Assembly: GCA_013817115.1 (NCBI GenBank)
Contig: JACDDG010000125.1
Span: 1-5,685 of the forward strand
DNA length: 5,685 nt
From: Parachlamydiaceae bacterium
Lineage (GTDB): Bacteria > Chlamydiota > Chlamydiia > Chlamydiales > Parachlamydiaceae
Direction: 5' to 3'
Shown here: one piece after another, positions 1 through 5,497 of the stretch
Numbering within the stretch: the stretch's first letter is position 1
Layout: each line of letters begins with the position of its first letter
Program-made: the position numbers and the translations under genes
The notes under the pieces: model-generated
Seen by the model: the letters and a program-made list of their open reading frames with translations, nothing else
What the model was told of the DNA's origin: nothing
Database searches by the model: none

Positions 1-79
1 CACGTCTAGAGATGATGCGAACCCCGGGTTCCGCTATCGCTGCACCCGGGGCTATTCACAGCTCCCCCTACTGGGGGAT
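1..79 (+). repeat. Left arm of 79-bp inverted repeat
   Basis: This is the reverse complement of 214-292 without gaps, with mismatches only at positions 6, 8, 57, 62 and 72 (74 of 79 identical). Inside it are a stem CCCCGGGT (22-29) with ACCCGGGG (44-51) and a second stem CCCCC (64-68) with GGGGG (73-77). Similarity this high implies a recent duplication or homogenisation of the two arms. Confidence 0.9.
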
Positions 80-256
80 AAAACATCTAGACAAAAGCTT
101 AAAGTCATTTGTACTTGTATCTCCCGATTCAGAGAACTGTGAGTAGCCCAAGTGCAGCGCCAGTTCCCCCTGGGATAGAACATCAGACAAAAGCTAAACG
201 CCATTTGTGCCCAATCCCCCGGTAGGGGGAACTGTAAATAGCCCCGGGTGCAGCGA
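72..256 (+). repeat. Two diverged tandem copies of a ~96-bp unit
   Basis: Bases 72-160 and 170-256 align as direct repeats with an offset of about 95-97 bp. Shared blocks, in order, are GGGATA-AACATC, AGACAAAAGCT, CATTTGT, CCC...AACTGT and TAGCCC...GTGCAGCG. The first copy has lost its CCCGGG stem and looks degenerate; the second keeps it. The repeated unit is therefore longer than the hairpin alone and includes a conserved AT-rich spacer, which is unlike a bare REP sequence. Confidence 0.7.
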
Positions 257-292
257 TAGCGGAACCCGGGGTTCGCATCATCTCAAAACGTG
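214..292 (-). repeat. Right arm of 79-bp inverted repeat
   Basis: Partner of bases 1-79. It contains the stem CCCCC (216-220)/GGGGG (225-229) with a GGTA loop, and the stem CCCCGGGT (242-249)/ACCCGGGG (264-271). The loop reads GCAGCGATAGCGGA. Motifs of the general form 'CCCGGGT-GCAGCG-...-GCGG-AACCCGGG' recur as dispersed palindromes in many bacterial genomes. I cite this as general knowledge, not as a family assignment. Confidence 0.9.
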
Positions 293-309
293 CGCCCCGG
301 TAGGGGCGC
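292..309. repeat. GC-rich hairpin at the end of the repeat block
   Basis: A perfect 7-bp stem GCGCCCC (292-298)/GGGGCGC (303-309) with a GGTA loop, the same loop as in the stem at 216-229. No T-tract follows, so it does not look like a standard intrinsic terminator for plus-strand transcription. It is best read as part of the repeat element. Confidence 0.7.
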
Positions 310-310
310 C

Positions 311-420
311 AGAAAGCCATAAATAACGCAGCAACAATGTCGATGTCGAATCTGTGGTCTCTCGAAAGTTATAAGACTAAATAAAAAAAGCCGATCTAGG
401 ATTATTTCTTAGAAGCAAAA
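311..420 (+). promoter_or_regulatory. ileS leader, probable promoter region
   Basis: AT-rich DNA between the repeat element and ileS. No open reading frame or tRNA is apparent. A TATAAG at 370-375 could be a -10 element, but no convincing -35 lies at the right distance, so the promoter is only assumed from position. No T-box antiterminator or long structured leader was recognised upstream of this synthetase. Confidence 0.25.
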
Positions 421-425
421 AAGGA
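421..425 (+). promoter_or_regulatory. Ribosome binding site of ileS
   Basis: AAGGA lies four bases before the ATG at 430. It supports that ATG as the start, since the first residues (MFKEIAKESFDERELKVLRF) already match the usual N-terminal region of IleRS. Confidence 0.75.
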
Positions 426-429
426 AAGC

Positions 430-3400
430 ATGTTTAAAGAAATTGCAAAAGAAAGTTTTGATGAAAGAGAGCTTAAAGTCCTTCGATTTTGGCAGGAAGG
501 ACGCATCTTTGAACGTTCTGTTGAAGAAAAAAAAGGTCAGCCTCTCTTTTCATTTTATGACGGTCCCCCCTTTGCCACCGGATTACCCCACTATGGTCAT
601 TTACTCGCTGGATCAATTAAAGATGTTGTCTTGCGTTACAAAACAATGAAAAACTTCCAAGTTCCTCGTCGCTTTGGCTGGGATTGTCACGGTCTACCGA
701 TTGAAAATGAAATTGAAAAAGCTTTTTCCTTAGGAGGCGCTGCATCTATCGAAGCTTTCGGTTTAGCTAACTTCAACGAAGAATGTCGCAAAATTGTACT
801 TCGTTACACTAAAGAATGGCGCTCCACGGTAGAACGTATGGGACGATGGGTCGACTTCGGCAGCACTTATCGCACGATGGATCCTTCTTTTATGGAGAGT
901 GTATGGTGGGTTTTTCAACAGCTCTTTGATAAAGGTCTTGTTTATGAAGGCTATAAAGTTATGCCTTATTCCGCAAAATTAGGAACTCCCCTATCAAATT
1001 TTGAAGCGGGTGAAAACTATAAAGATGTCGATGATCCATCCCTTACTGTTGCTTTTGAACTGCTAGAACAACCAGGAACATTTGTACTTGCCTGGACAAC
1101 TACTCCGTGGACACTTGTTTCAAACTTAGCTCTAATGGTCGGCCCAGCAATCGAGTATGTTAAAATAAATGAAATCGTATCAGGAAAAAACTATATTTTA
1201 GCAAAATCACGTTTAGCAGCCACCTTCAAAGCCCCAACAGATTACTCTATCCTTGAAGAGTTTCCCGGAAAAGAACTCGATGGCAAAAAATATCATCCTC
1301 TTTTTTCTTATTTTGCAGCCAAAGCCTCTGAAGGGGCATTTCGTATCATTATGGAAGATTCTGTATCCCTTGAAGATGGTACAGGAGTGGTGCATTCCGC
1401 TCCAGCTTTTGGCGAACTCGATTTCTACGCATGCCAAAGAGAAAAAATTTCTTTAGTTTGCCCTGTCGACAGTAACGGCCGATTTACAGACGAGATTCCG
1501 GAATACACAGGCCTTTTTGTTAAAGACGCTGACAAGCAAATTATCAAACGCTTAAAAGAACAGGGCTGCATTTTCCATCACACCACATTACATCACCGCT
1601 ATCCATTTTGCTGGCGTTCTGACACACCACTTATCTACAAAGCTGTAACCACTTGGTTCGTGGCTGTAGAAAAGATCAAGGAAGCTTTACTTGCCTCCAA
1701 CGAACAAATTCATTGGATGCCAGCTCACATTAAAACGGGTCGTTTTGGTAAATGGCTTGAGGGTGCTCGTGATTGGGCAATTAGCCGTAATCGCTATTGG
1801 GGCACTCCGTTACCTATCTGGCGCACCGAAGACGGCTCCTTGCTCATTATCGGAAGTGTTGCCGAACTTGAAAAAGCCACCGGGGCTACTGTTACAGATC
1901 TTCATCGTCACTTTATCGACGATTTAACTATCGAAAAAGAGGGTAAAGTATATCGTCGTGTTCCTGAGGTTTTTGACTGCTGGTTTGAATCAGGCTCCAT
2001 GCCTTATGCGCAAAATCACTATCCTTTTGAAAATAAAGAGTTGGTCGAGAACAGCTTCCCTGCGGATTTCATCGGAGAAGGACTTGACCAAACAAGAGGC
2101 TGGTTCTATACTTTAACAATTTTATCAACAGCGTTATTCAATAAGCCCGCCTTTAAAAATGCGATTGTCAATGGAATCATCTTGGCATCTGACGGTGCCA
2201 AAATGTCGAAACGTCTCCGCAACTACCCTGACCCCTCGATTGTTGTGCAAAAATACGGTGCCGACGCGATACGACTTTATATGATGCACAGTCCTGCTGT
2301 TCGTGCAGACGACCTCTGTTTCCTAGAAAGTGGAGTCGAACTCGTTTTAAGGCAAATATTGATCCCTCTGTGGAATGCCTACAGCTTCTTTATCACTTAC
2401 GCGCGCATTTACAAGTGGACACCACCGGAAAATTTCGAAAAACCTTCAGCCGAAATCGATCGTTGGATTCTATCTACGCTTCATAAACTTGTCAAAGATG
2501 TGCAAGAGGGCATGGATGAATACGACTTAAATCGTGCTGTCGAACCATTCATCGGTTTTATTGACCAAATCACCAATTGGTACATCCGACGTTCACGTCG
2601 CAGATTCTGGGATGAAAAAGCTTCTAGTGATCGCGATGACGCCTTTGCCACACTTTATCAAGTATTGATTACGCTAACTAAAGTGATTGCTCCTTTTGTA
2701 CCATTTATCAGCGAAGCAATTTACAGCAATTTACGTCGCGCAAGCGACCCTGATTCCGTACATCTGTGTCTTTTCCCGGAATACATACCCACATACCGTG
2801 ACGAGAATCTTGAAGCAGCCATGGATATTGTACAAACTGTTGTAAGCCTTGGCCATAGCGTGCGCAAAGAGCACAAATTAAAAGTACGTCAACCTTTGGC
2901 GTGTGCATACATAGCCACTACGAATGATAGGGCTTTAAGATTACTAGAAGAACATGCTCAATTAATTGCTGATGAGCTCAATGTCAAAGAGGTTCTATTT
3001 ACGCGAGATGAAAATCAATTTGTGCTTCTCAAAGCTAAGCCTAATTTCCGTATGTTAGGAAAAAAAGTGGGCAAATTAATGCGTTCAGTACAAGCCGCTA
3101 TCGACACCTTAGATTATTCTTTGCTGGAGGAACTGCTTAAAGGCAATGAAATTGGTTTACTTGTTGAAGGGGAAACCATTCAAATTTCACCTCAAGAGGT
3201 TGAAGTAGAGCGCACTGTCCACGAAGGAATGGTTGCAGCTAACTTAGGATCCACTACAATTGCATTAAAAACCGAGCTGACAGAAGAACTACTAAGTGAA
3301 GGTTTAGCGCGTGAAATCGTCAATAAAATCAACACAATGCGACGTGAATCAGGCCTGGCTGTTTCTGATCGCATTAAAGTGTCGATTGAAACGACTCCAC

Positions 3401-3540
3401 TTGTACAAAGGAGTTTTGAAGCACATCGTGAGTTCATCTGCAGTGAAGTATTGGCAGTCGAAGTGATTTTTGAGAATAATGGTGGCACTGAATGGGACTT
3501 AAATGGCGAAATTGCGAGGATTTCTATTCAAAAGATTTAG
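430..3540 (+). CDS. ileS: Isoleucyl-tRNA synthetase, type 2 (eukaryote-like)
   Basis: Cytosolic class I aminoacyl-tRNA synthetase that attaches isoleucine to tRNA-Ile using ATP (EC 6.1.1.5). The 1036-residue length is normal for the family. Visible in order: the HIGH-type motif HYGH (54-57) after PPFATGLP; WDCHGLPIE (84-92); the CP1 editing domain with TTPWT (224-228) and GTGVVHSAPAFGELD ending at Asp331, the expected residue for clearing misactivated valine; WLEGARDWAISRNRYWG (442-458); GLDQTRGW (551-558); KMSKR (591-595) followed by LRNYPDP; and an anticodon-binding helical domain from about DRWIL (near 677) through WYIRRSRRRFW (near 727). The KMSKR-LRNYP form and the C-terminus without a CxxC zinc finger point to the type 2 group found in chlamydiae and eukaryotes. 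The frame is open throughout with no missing catalytic motif. It is probably transcribed alone here, since the downstream gene is convergent. Identification is very secure. Confidence 0.98.
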   Translation: MFKEIAKESFDERELKVLRFWQEGRIFERSVEEKKGQPLFSFYDGPPFATGLPHYGHLLAGSIKDVVLRYKTMKNFQVPRRFGWDCHGLPIENEIEKAFSLGGAASIEAFGLANFNEECRKIVLRYTKEWRSTVERMGRWVDFGSTYRTMDPSFMESVWWVFQQLFDKGLVYEGYKVMPYSAKLGTPLSNFEAGENYKDVDDPSLTVAFELLEQPGTFVLAWTTTPWTLVSNLALMVGPAIEYVKINEIVSGKNYILAKSRLAATFKAPTDYSILEEFPGKELDGKKYHPLFSYFAAKASEGAFRIIMEDSVSLEDGTGVVHSAPAFGELDFYACQREKISLVCPVDSNGRFTDEIPEYTGLFVKDADKQIIKRLKEQGCIFHHTTLHHRYPFCWRSDTPLIYKAVTTWFVAVEKIKEALLASNEQIHWMPAHIKTGRFGKWLEGARDWAISRNRYWGTPLPIWRTEDGSLLIIGSVAELEKATGATVTDLHRHFIDDLTIEKEGKVYRRVPEVFDCWFESGSMPYAQNHYPFENKELVENSFPADFIGEGLDQTRGWFYTLTILSTALFNKPAFKNAIVNGIILASDGAKMSKRLRNYPDPSIVVQKYGADAIRLYMMHSPAVRADDLCFLESGVELVLRQILIPLWNAYSFFITYARIYKWTPPENFEKPSAEIDRWILSTLHKLVKDVQEGMDEYDLNRAVEPFIGFIDQITNWYIRRSRRRFWDEKASSDRDDAFATLYQVLITLTKVIAPFVPFISEAIYSNLRRASDPDSVHLCLFPEYIPTYRDENLEAAMDIVQTVVSLGHSVRKEHKLKVRQPLACAYIATTNDRALRLLEEHAQLIADELNVKEVLFTRDENQFVLLKAKPNFRMLGKKVGKLMRSVQAAIDTLDYSLLEELLKGNEIGLLVEGETIQISPQEVEVERTVHEGMVAANLGSTTIALKTELTEELLSEGLAREIVNKINTMRRESGLAVSDRIKVSIETTPLVQRSFEAHREFICSEVLAVEVIFENNGGTEWDLNGEIARISIQKI

Positions 3541-3562
3541 TTTAATAATGAAAAAGCGATGC

Positions 3563-3583
3563 TAACGTATCGTTATTGATTTT
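3563..3583 (+). terminator. Weak stem possibly ending ileS transcription
   Basis: TAACG (3563-3567) and CGTTA (3571-3575) form a 5-bp stem with a 3-nt loop, followed by TTGATTTT. The stem is short and AT-rich, so this is a poor intrinsic terminator. The large palindrome just downstream may do the work instead. Confidence 0.25.
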
Positions 3584-3614
3584 CTAAATTAACTGAAAGG
3601 CTAAAAAACTAATT

Positions 3615-3723
3615 AAAATTTGCACCATTTCACGACATCTTGGGGTCATAGAAAACGCTCCTACAATCATTTGTATGTCACGTTTTTGAAACCGCAAGAT
3701 GTCGTGAAAATGGTGCAATTTTT
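3615..3723. repeat. 109-nt imperfect palindrome (MITE-like or hairpin)
   Basis: The left arm from 3615 (TTGCACCATTT-CACGACATCTTG) and the right arm ending at 3723 are reverse complements apart from about two single-base indels across the outer 28 bases. Pairing continues inward less perfectly (GGGT...AAAACG at 3643-3657 against CGTTTTT...ACCGC at 3681-3695). A separate perfect stem TACAA (3662-3666)/TTGTA (3671-3675) caps the loop. The whole element folds back on itself and sits between two convergent genes. It could be a small non-autonomous element, a remnant of insertion-sequence ends, or a bidirectional transcription barrier. No target-site duplication is clear. Confidence 0.75.
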
Positions 3724-3764
3724 ATAGGAAGTCCTATAGAAAAAACTATATTTATAGGCCCTAT
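3721..3764. repeat. Cluster of TATAGG/CCTATA palindromes
   Basis: TATAGGA (3723-3729)/TCCTATA (3732-3738) is a perfect 7-bp inverted repeat. TATAG (3735-3739)/CTATA (3746-3750) surrounds six A residues, and ATAGG (3754-3758)/CCTAT (3760-3764) forms a third. The octamer TTTATAGG recurs exactly 30 bp apart (3721 and 3751). On the minus strand a small stem is followed a few bases later by TTTTTT, so the cluster could end transcription of the minus-strand gene that stops at 3769. It could also be a paired protein-binding site. Confidence 0.4.
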
Positions 3765-3768
3765 CAAT

Positions 3769-4278
3769 TTATTTCAGCTGAAAAGCTTTATTTTTGTATG
3801 CCTTAAATTGAGAGTCAACCTCTTCTTTACCCAGATTAGAACTTAGGTGATCACGCACATGACCCTTAGCGCCCACATTCATGCCGCCTATTTTCTTTAA
3901 GTCAAAATCTTTCCAAGCTTTAGTGCGTGCGTGGAAAATTTCTCCATCACCAAATAATTGAGCAACAGTATGAGTTGTGGGAACGAAAAAAGGAGAATCA
4001 TTTAATTGATCAAAAGTTACTGGAACAGCATAAGCATTTTGTCCATTACGCATATAGTGAAAGGCGGTTGCCCCTCCATCATATAAAGATCCAGCAAATA
4101 AGCTGCTTCCATAAGAAAGACTATAAGGCTTATCTTTATCACTCCAACAAGAAGTTGAGTCTTTTAGAAAGTCTGCTCCTCTATATAAGAAGAGAGAATA
4201 TTGGGCAATCTTACTACAGTCAAGAGCAAGAGCGTCTCTAATAATTTGAGCATCAGTTTCATTGCGAATGCCATTGGC
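3769..4278 (-). CDS. Hypothetical protein, C-terminal fragment of broken gene
   Basis: 169 in-frame codons open from 4278; the first ATG is only at 4053, which would cut the domain in half. The visible sequence is compact and domain-like: QYSLFLYRGADFL, then YSLSYGSSLFAGSLYDGG, AYAVPV, FFVPTTHTVAQLF and GDGEIFHARTKAW. In restored numbering Arg350 (YRG), Ser370/Ser372 (SLS) and Asp428/Glu430 (DGE) follow the R-S-E order of arginine-type ADP-ribosyltransferases. The spacing and the exact STS and ExE motifs are not standard, so this is only a hint. It ends in a basic, helix-like tail (SQFKAYKNKAFQLK). It is almost certainly not an independent gene. Confidence 0.5.
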   Translation of the reverse strand, partial: ANGIRNETDAQIIRDALALDCSKIAQYSLFLYRGADFLKDSTSCWSDKDKPYSLSYGSSLFAGSLYDGGATAFHYMRNGQNAYAVPVTFDQLNDSPFFVPTTHTVAQLFGDGEIFHARTKAWKDFDLKKIGGMNVGAKGHVRDHLSSNLGKEEVDSQFKAYKNKAFQLK

Positions 4279-4766
4279 TTAATAGAACCACATGTTGACT
4301 CAAAACCAAAATTAGTGGTTGGGCCAGGCGTGTTACCAGAGCTAATTATTTCAACTTTTTCACCTTCGCGACGCTTTTCTATATCTTCCAAACCATTTTT
4401 ATAATGAGTTTTTAAAAATTCAATTTCTTTTTCAGAAAGGGCAGAAAATTCTTGACAGGTCAAACCTTCGCTTTGTAAATCAAAACCTTTAAGTATGGCT
4501 TTGTTTAAACGGTAAGCGACATCTTTCACTCCTGCATGTTGATTATCTCCCGCGTCCGTAAAGTAACAGAGATGCCAACATTTACGTTGGGCTCTTTTAT
4601 GCGCATCTCTTTTTAGAAATTCTTGATATTTGTCTTCATCACCTTCGAAAGTTTTTGAACTGATCAAATGCGAAAAAGGGTCTAATCGTGAGCAGATACC
4701 TTTATGTTTCAGATCTTCTTGGATACATTTTCTAATAAAAATTAATTCATCCAAAGTTCTTGGCAC
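4164..4766 (-). CDS. Hypothetical protein, middle fragment of broken gene
   Basis: About 200 residues when read from a GTG at 4766. The same frame is open back to 4817 (IAEAKLKDIDPTLEAVF then VPRTLDEL), and no good start or ribosome binding site is visible, which argues that it is an internal piece. Residues up to about 163 (ending ESTCGSIK) look like real protein: charged, with helices such as SEKEIEFLKTHYKNGLEDIE. The tail from PMAFAMKLMLKLLETLLLLT to the stop at 4164 is an out-of-frame translation, and its apparent hydrophobic helix is an artefact. The neighbouring frame over the same bases gives well-behaved sequence (IRNETDAQIIRDALALDCSK). No domain family recognised. Confidence 0.5.
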   Translation of the reverse strand: MPRTLDELIFIRKCIQEDLKHKGICSRLDPFSHLISSKTFEGDEDKYQEFLKRDAHKRAQRKCWHLCYFTDAGDNQHAGVKDVAYRLNKAILKGFDLQSEGLTCQEFSALSEKEIEFLKTHYKNGLEDIEKRREGEKVEIISSGNTPGPTTNFGFESTCGSIKPMAFAMKLMLKLLETLLLLTVVRLPNILSSYIEEQTF

Positions 4767-4798
4767 AAAAACAGCTTCTAATGTTGGGTCTATATCTT

Positions 4799-5227
4799 TT
4801 AATTTAGCTTCAGCAATTCATAGCGGTTTGAACATTCTTCTGTTGCTTTATCTGATCCACTATTCGCTAAGGCAGCAGGAGAATACTGAAGTAAAACTTG
4901 GAAAACTTGTTCAAAAGTTTCACGTGTTAAAGGCTGCTTTTCACCAGAAGGTAATTTATGGAATACAATATATTCACCCTGGCCCATAGTAATTTTGTCT
5001 TGGCTAATTTCTAAGTTGCTAATTCTATTTACAAGAAGTTTGGAAGGTTGAGCATTAGGCTGACTGCCAATGCTTTTTTGTGCCACTTGATCAATTTTTT
5101 CTGTCCTTTGGCATTTATTAATTATCCACCGAACAGCATTATACCCTAAATATCCTAGAATAGCCAAACCCAAGGTGCAGACACATAAAGGAATATGCTC
5201 TTTTACGAATTGCGATATATTAACCAT
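4799..5227 (-). CDS. Hypothetical protein, N-terminal membrane-anchor fragment
   Basis: 142 residues as read, and the first piece of the broken 486-residue gene. Residues 12-36 (IPLCVCTLGLAILGYLGYNA and onward to VRWII) form one hydrophobic segment, followed by basic residues NKCQR, which suggests a membrane anchor with the rest of the chain in the cytosol or host-facing. No cleavage site or lipobox is evident. Residues after about 40 are polar and probably a linker, and 84-110 (GEYIVFHKLPSGEKQPLTRE) look folded. The last residues LLKLN before the TAA are the product of the frameshift; the true continuation is probably IAEAKLKDIDPT. The ATG at 5227 is preceded by AGAGG at good spacing. Function unknown. 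Confidence 0.6.
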   Translation of the reverse strand: MVNISQFVKEHIPLCVCTLGLAILGYLGYNAVRWIINKCQRTEKIDQVAQKSIGSQPNAQPSKLLVNRISNLEISQDKITMGQGEYIVFHKLPSGEKQPLTRETFEQVFQVLLQYSPAALANSGSDKATEECSNRYELLKLN

Positions 5228-5233
5228 TATTAA

Positions 5234-5238
5234 CCTCT
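5234..5238 (-). promoter_or_regulatory. Ribosome binding site of the minus-strand gene
   Basis: AGAGG on the minus strand lies six bases before the ATG at 5227. It supports that start and shows that the upstream end of the broken gene is intact. Confidence 0.6.
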
Positions 5239-5297
5239 AAATATGTTTTAAATTTTTGGCAGCTTCTCATAAAGTGTAGGGAAGTTGCATTCTTTTG

Positions 5298-5330
5298 TAG
5301 ATGAAGCTTACATCTAACAATAAACATTGT
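5298..5330. promoter_or_regulatory. Two adjacent inverted repeats upstream of the minus-strand gene
   Basis: TAGATG (5298-5303)/CATCTA (5311-5316) flanks AAGCTTA and makes a near-perfect palindrome. ACAAT (5317-5321)/ATTGT (5326-5330) follows at once. They lie about 70-100 bases upstream of the minus-strand start, where an operator could be. No convincing -35/-10 pair was found beside them, so the role is open. Confidence 0.3.
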
Positions 5331-5497
5331 ATTTTATTAAAAATAAAAAAGCAATAGGAAATGAATTAACATCTTTCCAGTTGAAGATCAACCGCTACCA
5401 TAGGGGCATACATTCGAACTATCACAATAAAGATGATGACGCATGTTGAATGGGGTGTCACAAATTCTTCTCAGCCGTTTTACCCTTCTCTAAAGCT
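5331..5497. other. AT-rich non-coding stretch, possible faint ileS similarity
   Basis: No open reading frame, tRNA or strong repeat is seen. From about 5380 to 5497 there are patchy matches to ileS 3290-3373, for example ATC-ACAATAAA against ATCGTCAATAAA and ATGTTGAAT against CGACGTGAAT. The ileS remnant that follows may therefore begin earlier in a more decayed form. This extension is too weak to assert. Confidence 0.3.

Larger units (their letters stand above)
1..310. repeat. Composite GC-rich REP/MITE-like repeat element
   Basis: A GC-rich block in otherwise AT-rich DNA. It has two inverted arms (1-79 and 214-292) and a diverged direct-repeat unit between them, and it is followed at once by another hairpin (292-309). 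Each arm carries an 8-bp CCCCGGGT/ACCCGGGG stem around a 14-nt loop and a small CCCCC/GGGGG stem. The arrangement is like REP/BIME clusters or non-autonomous palindromic elements in other bacteria. No transposase gene is visible. The left arm begins at the first base of the window, so the element may extend further upstream. Copy number elsewhere in the genome cannot be judged from here. It ends about 120 bp before the ileS start. Confidence 0.8.
3769..5227 (-). pseudogene. Broken membrane-anchored protein gene, two frameshifts
   Basis: Three consecutive minus-strand open frames join into one gene. From the ATG at 5227 the first frame stops at 4799. A second frame opens at 4817 and runs into unlikely sequence that stops at 4164. 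A third frame opens at 4278 and continues to the TAA at 3769. Both changes are in the same direction and fit one missing base each, probably in GAAATT near 4817 and in AAGGCC near 4278. Adding two bases to 1459 nt gives exactly 487 codons, or 486 residues. The restored protein has a single N-terminal hydrophobic segment (about 12-36), a charged linker, a mixed-charge middle domain and a compact C-terminal domain (about 318-486). I recognise no named family. The start has a good ribosome binding site. It may be a recent pseudogene, or two sequencing errors in a live gene. A secreted or inclusion-membrane effector is a guess from the anchor and the chlamydial setting. Confidence 0.75.

Noticed and set aside
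1..310. A short CRISPR array
   Set aside because: The repeats are inverted and diverged, the spacers are themselves repeated rather than unique, and no cas genes are present.
311..429. T-box riboswitch controlling ileS
   Set aside because: The leader is only about 120 bases, and I see no T-box core sequence or terminator/antiterminator pair. T-boxes are not expected in chlamydiae.
3192..3488. 98-residue minus-strand open frame inside ileS
   Set aside because: It is a shadow of strongly conserved ileS coding sequence and has no independent signals.
3927..4241. 104-residue plus-strand open frame
   Set aside because: Antisense to the C-terminal domain of the minus-strand gene. Its composition is unconvincing and it has no start signals.
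4164..4280. A second transmembrane helix in the middle fragment (KLMLKLLETLLLLTVV)
   Set aside because: It arises only in the frame after the second frameshift. The other frame over the same bases continues naturally into the C-terminal domain, so the hydrophobic run is an artefact.
4799..4820. Programmed -1 frameshifting as an explanation for the first frame change
   Set aside because: The allowed window (GAATTGCTGAAGCTAAATTA on the minus strand) has no X-XXY-YYZ slippery heptamer in the right frame. Two such sites in one gene would also be unusual. A lost base is simpler.
4630..4989. 119-residue plus-strand open frame
   Set aside because: It lies opposite the broken minus-strand gene, spans its first frameshift, and has no ribosome binding site or recognisable product.
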